33,176 nt of DNA from an uncultured Azospirillum sp. GTDB taxonomy: Bacteria > Pseudomonadota > Alphaproteobacteria > Azospirillales > Azospirillaceae. Positions 17,189-25,487 of this stretch are shown in pieces; position 1 is the first letter of the stretch, and every line of letters begins with the position of its first letter. The notes beneath the pieces were generated by a model. It searched no databases and had not been told where the DNA came from. It saw nothing but the letters and a program-made list of their open reading frames with translations. The stretch is from positions 1 to 33,176 of the forward strand of contig NZ_CAMLJP010000075.1 in the NCBI RefSeq assembly GCF_946480385.1. The letters are read 5' to 3'. The translations under genes and the position numbers were made by a program.

Positions 17189-18182
17189 CGGCGTCATCTC
17201 ACCCACCCAATGCCAGCCGTCGGCACAGGCCATGACCCTGGTCCTGCCCCCGTCGGGTGGGGAGGGCGATCTGGGCGCCTTGGTTCATACATTGCGGACG
17301 GGGTGGCGCTGGCTGCTGACCGGCTGGTTGGGCGGCTTGGCACTGGCGATTGCCGGCTTGTGGGCGGTGACGCCGGCCTACACCGCGGCGATGGTCATCG
17401 GGCCGACAGCGCGGGTCGGTTCGGCCGCGATGGGTGCCCGGGTGCCGACGCTGAGCGGCAGGGACTCCGCCGCCGTCGCCGAACCGGGGGCAGGGGACGA
17501 ATCGCTGTCGGACTTCGCCCGCTATCTGGAATTGTTCGGATCGGGTCCGGTCGCCGACCGTCTGGCGCGCGATCCAGACATTCTGCGCGCCCTGTTCCCC
17601 GACCGTTGGGATGCGGAGACGGGGCGCTGGCGTTTGCCGCCGGGTCTGCTGCCGATGGTGAAGCGGGGGCTGCTGGCGCTGGTCGGACGCGAGGATTGGG
17701 TAGAGCCGGATGGCGACCGCGTGGCGCGCGCCCTGCACGACCGGCTGGTGGTCGACATGCTGCGGTCGGGGCCGATGCGGCGCATCACCTTCCGCCACGC
17801 CGACCGGGCGACGGCGCTGGATCTGCTGGGGCGGATCGCTGCGGCCACCGATGCCCATCTGCGGGCGGAGGCGGCCCGGCGCAGCGCCGCGCAGATCGCA
17901 CACATCAAGCTCCGGCTTGGCGCGGTCACCGTGGCGGAGCATCGGCAGGCCCTGAGCGACCTGCTGCTCGACCAGGAGCGGGTCGCAATGATGATCGGCG
18001 TCGACCTGCCCTTTGCCGCCGACCTGATCCAGCCGCCGACCGCCGGCGCGCTGCCGGACTGGCCGAATCCTGCCGTCGTGGTGCCGCTGGCCGGGTTGGT
18101 CGGGCTGGTCGCCGCCGCCTTCGGCCTGTCGGCGCGCCACGCGCTGAGGGACCACGGCATCGGCATGGAGGCGGCGTCATGA
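17181..18182 (+). CDS. Wzz-like polysaccharide co-polymerase / chain-length determinant
   Basis: A 333-residue protein with the two-helix topology of polysaccharide co-polymerases: a first transmembrane segment at about 45-66 (WLGGLALAIAGLWAVTP) and a second at about 298-322 (VVVPLAGLVGLVAAAFGL). Between them lies a periplasmic domain rich in helices (DRLVVDMLRS; RAEAARRSAAQIAHIKLRL). The proline-rich PDWPNPAVVVPLAG before the last helix is typical. No Walker kinase domain follows, unlike Wzc. It probably sets glycan length with the neighbouring polymerase. The start overlaps the stop of the preceding gene by eight bases, and its stop overlaps the next ATG (ATGA). Confidence 0.75.
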   Translation: MPDGVISPTQCQPSAQAMTLVLPPSGGEGDLGALVHTLRTGWRWLLTGWLGGLALAIAGLWAVTPAYTAAMVIGPTARVGSAAMGARVPTLSGRDSAAVAEPGAGDESLSDFARYLELFGSGPVADRLARDPDILRALFPDRWDAETGRWRLPPGLLPMVKRGLLALVGREDWVEPDGDRVARALHDRLVVDMLRSGPMRRITFRHADRATALDLLGRIAAATDAHLRAEAARRSAAQIAHIKLRLGAVTVAEHRQALSDLLLDQERVAMMIGVDLPFAADLIQPPTAGALPDWPNPAVVVPLAGLVGLVAAAFGLSARHALRDHGIGMEAAS

Positions 18183-19240
18183 CTGCTATGCCGGTCTCCG
18201 CCATTCCGGTCTCCGTGGTCGTGATGGCGCGCAACGAGGCGGCGAACCTGCCCGTCTGCCTGCCGTCGCTTGCCCGTTTTGCCGAGTGCTTCGTGGTCGA
18301 CAGCGGCAGCGGCGACGGAACGCCGGACATCGCTTTGTCTCACGGCGCGCAGCTGGTGCCATTCCGCTGGAACGGCCGCTATCCGAAGAAGAAGCAGTGG
18401 TGCCTGGACAGTCTGCCCTTCGCCCATAACTGGGTTCTGTTCGTCGATGCTGACGAACGGCCGACAGCGGAACTGGTCGAGGAAATTGCCTGTCTGATGG
18501 CGAGATCCTCAGCCGACGGACCGCGCCATGCCGCCTATTGGATCGACGGCCGTCCGTCCGTCCGTGGCTGCCGCCTGCGATTCGGCTGCTGGAACCGCAA
18601 GCTGGCACTGGTCGACCGCCGTCGCGTGCGTTTTCCCGAACAGCCCGACCTGGATGTGGTGTCCATGTGGGAGGTGGAGGGGCATTACCAGCCGCAGGTA
18701 GCCGGCACGACCGGCCGGCTGCGCAAGCCAATGGACCATGACGATGCCAAGCCGCTCTCGGCCTGGTTCGACCGCCACAACCGCTATTCCGATTGGGAGG
18801 CGGCCTTGCGTGCCGATGGTCGGATGGACCGGCTGATCGATGGTGAGCCGGAGGCCACCGCCGGGCCTTTGCCGGGCCTGTCCGGTCTCGTCGGCCGGCG
18901 CGCGCAGAAGCGGCTGTTCCACCGCCTGCCCGGCCGGCCGCTCTGGGCCTTCCTGCATGCTTATGTGCTGCGCCTGGGGTTCCTCGACGGCGCAGCAGGG
19001 CTCGACCACGCGCTGGCGCGCGCGTTCTACTATTGGCAGGTCGGGTTCAAGATGCGGGCGGCCGCACGGGCGCGGGAGGCGTCAGCCCGCTTTCCGTCGG
19101 TCGGTACCCTTCCTGAAAATCCACCGATCTTCCGACCGGAGAGCGGCCCTTACTCATCGAGCAAGGCGATGCGGTCGCCGCCCAGTGCCTTCAGCAGGTC
19201 GAAGGTGCGCTTGCGCACGCCCGGATCCTCGATCCGGTAA
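18179..19240 (+). CDS. Glycosyltransferase family 2 (WaaE/KdtX-like)
   Basis: A 353-residue GT-A enzyme. Motifs in order are VVVMARNEAANLPVCLPSLA, FVVDSGSGDGT, FRWNGRYPKKKQWCLD and LFVDADERPT, where DAD is the metal-binding DxD. The KKKQWCLD block and the later GCWNRKLAL and DHDDAKPLSAWFDRHNRY segments match WaaE-type LPS/EPS transferases. The ATG overlaps the Wzz-like stop by four bases, so the cluster is translationally linked. The last 30 residues (from about 324) are encoded over the 3' end of the XRE regulator gene on the opposite strand, a 91-base convergent overlap. No terminator is visible inside the overlap. Confidence 0.82.
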   Translation: MTAMPVSAIPVSVVVMARNEAANLPVCLPSLARFAECFVVDSGSGDGTPDIALSHGAQLVPFRWNGRYPKKKQWCLDSLPFAHNWVLFVDADERPTAELVEEIACLMARSSADGPRHAAYWIDGRPSVRGCRLRFGCWNRKLALVDRRRVRFPEQPDLDVVSMWEVEGHYQPQVAGTTGRLRKPMDHDDAKPLSAWFDRHNRYSDWEAALRADGRMDRLIDGEPEATAGPLPGLSGLVGRRAQKRLFHRLPGRPLWAFLHAYVLRLGFLDGAAGLDHALARAFYYWQVGFKMRAAARAREASARFPSVGTLPENPPIFRPESGPYSSSKAMRSPPSAFSRSKVRLRTPGSSIR

Positions 19241-19617
19241 TAGGCCCGGACCAGTTCCAGCGTCTCGCGGCGCGCCATCGATTCGAACTCGTCAGTCTCG
19301 CTCATGCTCTCGGCAGGGGACTCGGCGGTGATCTGGTCGGGCGACGGCATGTCGTCGAAGAAGTAGCTGACCGGCACGCCCAGGACCTGCGAAAGATTGT
19401 AAAGGCGGCTGGCGCTGATGCGGTTCGACCCGCGCTCGTACTTCTGCAGCTGCTGGAAGGTGATCCCGACCGCCTCGCCCAGCTTTTCCTGACTCAGGCC
19501 GAGCAGGGTGCGGCGAAGCCGCAGACGGGCGCCGACATGGATGTCGATGGGGTTGGGACCTTCGCCGCGGCGCGACAGGGTGTGGGCGGGGGCGAGTTTG
19601 GTCTTGGTCGCGCTCAT
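19150..19617 (-). CDS. XRE/Cro-C1-type regulator (PraR/PhrR-like)
   Basis: A 155-residue DNA-binding protein. After a short basic tail, IDIHVGARLRLRRTLLGLSQEKLGEAVGITFQQLQKYERGSNRISASRLYNLSQVLGVPVSYFFDD is a complete HTH_3 domain (about 25-89), in which QQLQKYERG is the recognition helix and turn. The C-terminal part is a helical tail (ETLELVRAYYRIED) shared by the rhizobial PraR/PhrR family, which controls quorum sensing, biofilm or surface traits in rhizobia. Its position between two polysaccharide units suggests, but does not show, local control. A clear minus-strand promoter (19682-19709) and a GAGG site serve it. Its 3' end overlaps the glycosyltransferase gene by 91 bases. Confidence 0.85.
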   Translation of the reverse strand: MSATKTKLAPAHTLSRRGEGPNPIDIHVGARLRLRRTLLGLSQEKLGEAVGITFQQLQKYERGSNRISASRLYNLSQVLGVPVSYFFDDMPSPDQITAESPAESMSETDEFESMARRETLELVRAYYRIEDPGVRKRTFDLLKALGGDRIALLDE

Positions 19618-19681
19618 AAGTCGTACCTCGAAGGGAAAGCCGGAGGGAAGGCGCCGCGAGAATGCTTAGTTCAGAAAGTAA

Positions 19682-19709
19682 ATTCTATGCAACCATTTGT
19701 GCGTATCAA
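19682..19709 (-). promoter_or_regulatory. Sigma-70-type promoter of the XRE regulator
   Basis: On the minus strand TTGATA (plus 19704-19709) is followed after 16 bases by TAGAAT (plus 19682-19687). These match the consensus in 5 of 6 positions each. The inferred start lies about 55-60 bases before the ATG. Confidence 0.6.
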
Positions 19710-19751
19710 TGGCCCGTTCGGGTGGAAGTGGGAGGACCTATGCAAAAGACG

Positions 19752-20546
19752 TTATGTTTCCGGGCGCCGGAAACGTAATTTCGCGTATGCTGAGGGAAAA
19801 TGATGACGCACTGCCAGCGCGACTCGCTGAGCCGCGGCGATGGCGGCTGCGCCTGCCGCTCCGCAGCGGTAATGGCGTCGGCGAATCGCGGTCTGCTCCT
19901 GCCGGCCGGCGGCGGCGTCGCGTTGTGACAGGCCGCCGGGTGCGAACAGGCAGACGGGCCAGCGCAGCCGCATCGCCTCGCCACGGCCGAGGACGGCTAG
20001 CGTGAAGGCGTAATCGGCCGCGATCCGATAACCGGGGTCGAAACGAAGGTCTGCTAGAGCGGACACCCGATAGATCATGGCTTGATGGTGGGTGAACATT
20101 CCCAGCGGCGCCCAGCGGTGCGAACGGGCGCGCTTCAGGAGGATACGTCCGTCCCCCTGCCGCTCCAGCGCATCGCCATAGAGAAGGGCACAGCCGGGGT
20201 GCCGGACGATGTCTTGCAGCAGCCGCGGAGCGCTGTCCGCCGCCGCCAGCCGGTCGCCGGCGTTCAGAAACAGGGCGTAGCTGCAGCCCAGCCGACAGGC
20301 GGCCTCAAGCAGGTCGTTCATTGCGTCGTAAAGCCCCGAGTCGGAGGATGACCGCCACCAGAGGGGAATTGTGGCATGGGCGGCCAGCCACTCCGCGGTT
20401 CCGTCGGTGGAGGCGCCGTCAGCCACCAGCCAGACGACATCGCGGCCCAGTTGACCGCGCAGGCTGTCATAGGTATCGGCCAGCCCGGCGCGGTCGTTGC
20501 GGACCACGGTCAGGATGGCGAGGCAGGGAGGGGCGGGCGCGGTCAT
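19752..20546 (-). CDS. Glycosyltransferase family 2
   Basis: A 264-residue GT-A enzyme. Motifs are LAILTVVRNDRAGLADTYDSL, WLVADGASTDGT, SDSGLYDAMN and ALFLNAGDR, the last two resembling the SGVYDAMN and NAGD blocks of WcaA/EpsE-like transferases. GGLS and the AADYAF segment further down are also typical. The N-terminal Ala/Pro start overlaps the stop of the upstream export gene (ATGA), so the two are coupled. Sugar specificity is unknown. The 3' end runs into a perfect inverted repeat. Confidence 0.8.
   Translation of the reverse strand: MTAPAPPCLAILTVVRNDRAGLADTYDSLRGQLGRDVVWLVADGASTDGTAEWLAAHATIPLWWRSSSDSGLYDAMNDLLEAACRLGCSYALFLNAGDRLAAADSAPRLLQDIVRHPGCALLYGDALERQGDGRILLKRARSHRWAPLGMFTHHQAMIYRVSALADLRFDPGYRIAADYAFTLAVLGRGEAMRLRWPVCLFAPGGLSQRDAAAGRQEQTAIRRRHYRCGAAGAAAIAAAQRVALAVRHHFPSAYAKLRFRRPET
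19756..19774. terminator. Inverted repeat at the 3' end of the glycosyltransferase gene, possible terminator
   Basis: GTTTCCGG (19756-19763), a three-base loop and CCGGAAAC (19767-19774) form a perfect 8-bp stem. It lies just inside the 3' end of the minus-strand coding frame. Downstream on that strand is a weak T run (TCTTTT) after about 10 bases. Terminator function is plausible but weak; it could also be an operator. Confidence 0.35.
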
Positions 20547-23482
20547 CGCGTGATCACCGAGATCGAGGCGGCGGTGATCGCCAGCTGGCTCAGGATGTTG
20601 CCGACCGCCTTGGTGGCGTCCAGCCCGTCAAAGGGGCGCGGATCGCGCGGCACCACCAGGATCGATCCCGGCGGAATCGCGTCCACCCGATGGTTCCAGG
20701 AGGACAGCGCCAGCGGCCGGGCCCGCCCGTCGGGAAGGACCAGGAAGCTGCGGCCGGTGTCGGCATCGCGGGTGGTGCCGCCGGCCTCGCCGAGATAATC
20801 CTCCGCCGTCTTGCCGCTGACGAATTGCGCGGCGGTGGGGTGCAGCACCTCGCCCGAGATCGCCACGGTCAACGGCCGCTTCGGGATCAGGATACGGTCG
20901 TCGGGTTCCAGCAGCGGGTCCAGCTCCGGCCGGCCGCGCAGGACGGCGGGGTCCGCCTCGATCACCACACGGCCGAGCGGTTCGGCGCCGCGGAGTTGGG
21001 CGGCAAGCTGGCGGGCCAACGCGACATTCTCCGCCTTCACCGGCTCGCCCTTCTCCACCTCCAGCGCCAGCGTCCGTTCCAACTCACGGGCCTGCCGCTG
21101 GAACTGCTCCTTCTCGCGGCGGCGCTCGCTCTCGCGGGTCAACACCGCCCCGGCGGGATAGGCGTCGTCCAGCAGGCCACCGGCCCGCGCGATCAGCGAG
21201 GACAGCGTCTCGCCGCGGCCGATGTCGTAGCGGCCGGGACGGCGCACCGCCCCTTCGATGGCCACGGCGCGTGATTCCAGCGCCTGCGGCCGCGGATTGA
21301 TCCGCAGCGCGTCGCCGGGACCGACCGATCGCCCGCCGTCGCGGGCAAGGTCGATGCTGCTGCGTGTGCCGTTGACGGACGTCAGCTCGGCCACCGTCGG
21401 GTCGGCATCGGCGGACAGACCGCCTGCGGCTGCGATCAGCGAGTCCAGCGGCGTGCGGTCGGCGATCGGGTAGCCGCCGGGATCACGCACCGCTCCGCGC
21501 ACCTGGACCGTCCGCTCGCCGATCACCGCGACGATGGCGGGATCGAGCAGGGCCGCCAGCATCGGCGGCTCGCTTTCGCCGTCCGCCTTGGCGCCGGTCG
21601 CTGTTTCGGCGGGCTTTTCCAGGCTGCGGATGTCGTCGGCGGCGAACAGGTGGATACGGTCGCCGTCGGCCAATCCGCGATCCGCCCGTCCGGCGGCGAC
21701 CTCCTGCGGTGAGAAGGGCAGATAGAGCCGCGTCAGGGTCCGCCGGTCGTATCGCTCGACGATGCCCAGCAGCGGATAGACATCGCGCTTCAGCAGCTTG
21801 CCGTTGGCCAGCGCCTTGCGCAGCGTGGTTCCGGCAGCCAGACGGCGGGTACCGGGGTGACGGACATGGCCGACCACCTCGTACTGCGGTGCTTCCGACT
21901 CGACGATGGTCTCGCGGGCGCCGGCGCTCTCCGACCCGTCGGCCACGGGATAGAAGCCGGGACGCGGTACGCCGGTCAGTCGCAGAACCGAATGGCGCAG
22001 GGCGAGAGGCAGCAGGTCGGGGACTGCGGCGAACAGCGGTGGACAGGGCGTGCGGGCACCGGTCAACGTGGCGGCGGCGCGGGCCTGCGGCCCGGTGGCG
22101 AGCGGCCCATCCGGTTCTGCCGCCAAGGTTCTGGCGAGCGCGACCAGTCCGGGACAGGCGTCTTGCGGCGGCTGCCGGTCGCCGCGCAGGACGGCCAGCA
22201 CCGGCTCCGAGGTCAGGAAATCGACGTCCGCCGTCCCCAGCACGTACAGCGTGTCGCCTTCGGCGAGGACACGGCGGTCCTTGCCATTCAAGGCGGCGGA
22301 CAGGGCGACCGGCCGCAGGGCACGCGCGCCGGTGGCGGGGATGGTGCTTTCCAGGGCGGCGAAGGGCAGATAGGGATCGGGCCGCAGATCGGTGCGGGAC
22401 AGCAGTCCGGGCAGCGTTTTCGCCCGGCTCCAGGCGCGCGGGCCGGGACGCAGCACATGCCCCTCCAGCCGCACCTCGCCGCGGCGGTCCTCGCGCTGCG
22501 GGGCGAGCAACAGCAGGTCGCCGTCGCCGAAGCGCTTGGAGTCGGCGTCCGCGATTTCCTCCGTCATCTCCTCACCGGTGGGACCGATGCCGAATCGGAG
22601 GAGCCGCCCCTGCCCCGGCCGGAGCGGGCCGCCGGCAAGGTCGCGCAATTCCGCCGCCGATAGAGGGTTGCCGCCGGGCGGAAGTTCGTAGATCCCCGGC
22701 CGCTTCACCGGGCCGGCGATGGCGACCGTGGCGCCCAGCGGCGGGACGAACAGGCGGTCACCGTCGCGCAGCGGCATATCCGCGTTGCCGGTGGCACCGA
22801 CGATCTGCAGGGCATAGAGGTCGACGGTGACGCTGCCGCCCGCCCGCATCAGCCGGATGGCGCGCAGGCTGCCGCCACGCTCCACCCCACCGGCCGCGGA
22901 CAGCGCGTCCAGCACGGTGGCGAAGGCACTGATTTCCTGGCGGCCCGGCCGGCGGACCGCACCGGTGACCAGAACGCCGATCCGCCGTACCTCCGCCAGC
23001 GAAGCGAAGGCGTCGGTGTTGGGCCAAGTGGCGGCAGCGGCAGCGGCAAGATCCCGCCGCAGGGCATCCAGCGTCAGGCCGGCGGCGGTCAACGGGCGCA
23101 GGTCGTCCACCACCAGCTGCCCGTTGCGGTCGATGGTGAAGCGCTTGCTGAAGGATTTCTGGCCACGCAGGGTCACCAGAACGGCGTCGCCGGTGTTCAG
23201 CACGTAATCGCCCTGAATGGCGCCGGGAGCCGTCTCCGACCCCGCGCTCTCCATGGCAGTGCCGAACAGGTCGTATCCGAACTGGCGCAGTGGCTCACCG
23301 GCGCGGGATGAGAAGGCGGCTTCGATGGGAGAGGAGGAGACATCCGCATGGAGTGCGGACGGCTGTTGCAGCGACGAGGAGTCACTTCGCGTCGGCCCCG
23401 CGGCCAACACGGCGCACGCCCACAGAATCGGCACCGCCCCCGGCGCCAGTCGGGCGAATATCCTGCACGCAGCAGCCAGCAT
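20543..23482 (-). CDS. Large multi-SLBB polysaccharide export protein
   Basis: A protein of about 979 residues, more than twice the length of Wza-type exporters. After an N-terminal hydrophobic signal region (MLAAACRIFARLAPGAVPILWACAV) comes a Poly_export-like domain (GDYVLNTGDAVLVTLRG), then a chain of SLBB-type repeats marked by V-x-G-x-V-x-R-PG: VTGAVRRPG, IAGPVKRPG, LEGHVLRPG, VGHVRHPG, VRGAVRDPG, IEGAVRRPG and ISGEVLHPT, at least seven. The C-terminus ends LAITAASISVITR. It should lie in the periplasm/outer membrane and guide exported glycan. An in-frame ATG at 23566 exists, but 23482 gives a better signal peptide. It is the first gene of a unit with the downstream glycosyltransferase. 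Confidence 0.75.
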   Translation of the reverse strand: MLAAACRIFARLAPGAVPILWACAVLAAGPTRSDSSSLQQPSALHADVSSSPIEAAFSSRAGEPLRQFGYDLFGTAMESAGSETAPGAIQGDYVLNTGDAVLVTLRGQKSFSKRFTIDRNGQLVVDDLRPLTAAGLTLDALRRDLAAAAAATWPNTDAFASLAEVRRIGVLVTGAVRRPGRQEISAFATVLDALSAAGGVERGGSLRAIRLMRAGGSVTVDLYALQIVGATGNADMPLRDGDRLFVPPLGATVAIAGPVKRPGIYELPPGGNPLSAAELRDLAGGPLRPGQGRLLRFGIGPTGEEMTEEIADADSKRFGDGDLLLLAPQREDRRGEVRLEGHVLRPGPRAWSRAKTLPGLLSRTDLRPDPYLPFAALESTIPATGARALRPVALSAALNGKDRRVLAEGDTLYVLGTADVDFLTSEPVLAVLRGDRQPPQDACPGLVALARTLAAEPDGPLATGPQARAAATLTGARTPCPPLFAAVPDLLPLALRHSVLRLTGVPRPGFYPVADGSESAGARETIVESEAPQYEVVGHVRHPGTRRLAAGTTLRKALANGKLLKRDVYPLLGIVERYDRRTLTRLYLPFSPQEVAAGRADRGLADGDRIHLFAADDIRSLEKPAETATGAKADGESEPPMLAALLDPAIVAVIGERTVQVRGAVRDPGGYPIADRTPLDSLIAAAGGLSADADPTVAELTSVNGTRSSIDLARDGGRSVGPGDALRINPRPQALESRAVAIEGAVRRPGRYDIGRGETLSSLIARAGGLLDDAYPAGAVLTRESERRREKEQFQRQARELERTLALEVEKGEPVKAENVALARQLAAQLRGAEPLGRVVIEADPAVLRGRPELDPLLEPDDRILIPKRPLTVAISGEVLHPTAAQFVSGKTAEDYLGEAGGTTRDADTGRSFLVLPDGRARPLALSSWNHRVDAIPPGSILVVPRDPRPFDGLDATKAVGNILSQLAITAASISVITR

Positions 23483-23703
23483 CGATGTCCAACAACCCCG
23501 TAAAGCACCCGCGAAACGCGAGCAAAATGCAATGAACACTATCGCGTGCGTTCGGCCGAAAGGCAATGGTCCGCGTCCGGGTCGCCATGCAAAAGGGCAT
23601 CATCCGAAGTCGCATCGGCGGGTCTATGATGAGCCGGATATGTGCCGACCCGGACGGCTCCTGGCGGCGGAACAGTCGTGGAACAATCAGGGAAACCAGT
23701 GGC

Positions 23704-24738
23704 GTGATCGTCATTCACAGCGAAGAGCATCGGCTGCAGGCTGGCCGGTCCGAACTCAACGACGGCCAGCTCGTACCCTGTTACGAGAAACCGGCCCGTG
23801 CCGACATCGTCCGGGCGCGGATCGAGGCGGTGGGGCTGGGTCCGATCGTGGAGCCCACCCGTCACGGCCTCGCCCCATTGGAACGGGTGCATGACGCCGG
23901 CTATCTGAATTTCCTGCAGACCGCCTGGGACGACTGGGTGGAGGAACATGGCGCCGACATCGACGCGCTGCCGTTGAACTGGGTGGCGCCGGGCATGTCG
24001 CGGCTCCGGGTGCCGCGCTCGATCGACGGGCGACTCGGCTTCTACTCCTTCGATGCCGGGACGCCGATCACCGCCGGGACCTGGCGGGCCGCCACCGCTG
24101 CCGCCGACAGCGCGCTGACCGGTGCCGACCGCCTGCGGGCCGGCGAGCGCAGCGCCTTCGCGCTGTGCCGTCCGCCCGGGCACCATGCCGGCCATGCCTT
24201 CTACGGCGGCTATTGCTTCCTGAACAACGCAGCCATCGCGGCGCAATCCTTGCGCGACGGCGGGGCCGCACGGGTGGCGGTGCTGGACGTCGACTATCAC
24301 CACGGCAACGGCACGCAGGAGATCTTCTGGGAGCGTGGCGACGTGCTGTTCGTGTCGATCCATGCCGATCCGGCCGACGAGTTCCCCTATTTCTGCGGCC
24401 ATGCCGACGAGACCGGGGCCGGGGTGGGGGAGGGGGCGAACCTGAACCTGACTCTGCCCTGGGGGACCGATTGGAACGGCTATGCCCAGGCGCTGGCCGC
24501 CGCGGAGGCGCGCATCCGTGCGTTCGGCGCCGATGCGTTGGTGCTGTCGCTGGGGGCGGACACCTATGGCGGCGACCCGATCTCCCGCTTCCGGCTGTTG
24601 TCGGAGGATTTCCTGCGCATGGGTGCTGGCATCGCCGCCATCGGCCTGCCGACCCTGTTCGTGATGGAGGGCGGCTATGCCGTCGACGACCTCGGCGTGA
24701 ATGTCGCCAACGTCCTGACCGGCTTCGAGCAGGGCTGA
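23704..24738 (+). CDS. Acetylpolyamine amidohydrolase-like / histone-deacetylase-family enzyme
   Basis: A 344-residue arginase-fold, zinc-dependent deacetylase. Active-site blocks are CRPPGHHAGHAFYGGYCFLNN (general-base His pair), VLDVDYHHGNGTQE (Asp and His zinc ligands), LSLGADTYGGDP (third zinc Asp) and FVMEGGYAVDDLGVNV. The GTG at 23704 (MIVIHSEEHRLQAGRSEL) is chosen because AGGGA lies about nine bases upstream and it matches the N-terminus of acetylpolyamine deacetylases (xxxHSExHRLH). The LVPCYEKPARADIV segment is typical of that subgroup, which deacetylates N-acetylputrescine, -cadaverine or -spermidine. N-carbamoylputrescine amidase encoded nearby supports a polyamine role. Substrate is inferred. 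Confidence 0.85.
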   Translation: MIVIHSEEHRLQAGRSELNDGQLVPCYEKPARADIVRARIEAVGLGPIVEPTRHGLAPLERVHDAGYLNFLQTAWDDWVEEHGADIDALPLNWVAPGMSRLRVPRSIDGRLGFYSFDAGTPITAGTWRAATAAADSALTGADRLRAGERSAFALCRPPGHHAGHAFYGGYCFLNNAAIAAQSLRDGGAARVAVLDVDYHHGNGTQEIFWERGDVLFVSIHADPADEFPYFCGHADETGAGVGEGANLNLTLPWGTDWNGYAQALAAAEARIRAFGADALVLSLGADTYGGDPISRFRLLSEDFLRMGAGIAAIGLPTLFVMEGGYAVDDLGVNVANVLTGFEQG

Positions 24739-24787
24739 AGAGAACGGGGTCGCGGGCGGCAATCGCGGCGAATCAGCGGCCGTACCG

Positions 24788-24816
24788 TTGCCGGTGCGGC
24801 CGAATCGTCCTAAATT
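24788..24816 (+). promoter_or_regulatory. Possible promoter of the SprA-related gene
   Basis: TTGCCG (24788-24793), 17 bases, then TAAATT (24811-24816) is a plausible sigma-70-type pair. The start would fall about 30 bases before the GTG at 24855. Confidence 0.35.
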
Positions 24817-24854
24817 GAAGGGAAGTTCGGCCTCTTTTCTTGAGGATGCGGGCG

Positions 24855-25436
24855 GTGGCTGCCGATTTTTCCATCACCAGCCCGTCCATCGGGACCTATG
24901 CCGCCCCACGCAGCCAGCCGCTGCGGCGGGATGGGAAGGATGCGTCCGTCGGGAATGACGGTGCCGGAGAGAAAGGCCAGGGCGGCGGTTCCACCGACAC
25001 CGTCACCCTGTCCGACGCGGCGCAGCAGCAGGTCCAGAAGCTCAAGCAGGCCGACACCAGCGTCCGCCAGCACGAGGCGGCGCATCAGGCGGCCGGCGGC
25101 GCCCATGCCGGCGGCGCCTCCTTCACCTTCACCCGCGGGCCGGACGGAAAGAACTACGCCACCGCTGGCGAGGTTCCGATCGACGTCAGCCCCGAAGCGG
25201 AGCCGGCCGCCACCGTCGCCAAGATGGAGCAGGTGAAGGCTGCGGCCCTTGCCCCGGCCGACCCGTCGCCGCAGGATCTGCGCGTCGCGGCGCAGGCGGA
25301 CGCCGCGAAACTGCAGGCCCAGTCGGAACAGCGCCGGCAAGGCGGGGACACCGCCTCCGGACGCGCGGCTGCCGCCTATGGTGCGGCGCAGGCCCTGGGC
25401 AATCCCGCCGGAGCGGGGAGGGGGCTGACGGTCTGA
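24855..25436 (+). CDS. SprA-related putative metalloprotease (CJM1_0395 family)
   Basis: A 193-residue protein. A low-complexity, Gly/Ser-rich N-terminal stretch leads to [33 protein letters not shown], where HEAAH is the zinc-metalloprotease HExxH motif. [25 protein letters not shown] follows, as in the SprA-related family named after an Aeromonas-type or Campylobacter protein. The C-terminus is Ala/Gln-rich and helical. The open frame begins at a TTG (24840), but GAGG at 24842-24845 places the start at the GTG 24855. No signal peptide is seen, so location is unclear. Activity is unproven for this family. Confidence 0.75.
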   Translation: MAADFSITSPSIGTYAAPRSQPLRRDGKDASVGNDGAGEKGQGGGSTDTVTLSDAAQQQVQKLKQADTSVRQHEAAHQAAGGAHAGGASFTFTRGPDGKNYATAGEVPIDVSPEAEPAATVAKMEQVKAAALAPADPSPQDLRVAAQADAAKLQAQSEQRRQGGDTASGRAAAAYGAAQALGNPAGAGRGLTV

Positions 25437-25487
25437 CGCCGCGCGGCATCGGCACCGTCGTTTCTGGTTCCCCCTCTCCCGACCCGA

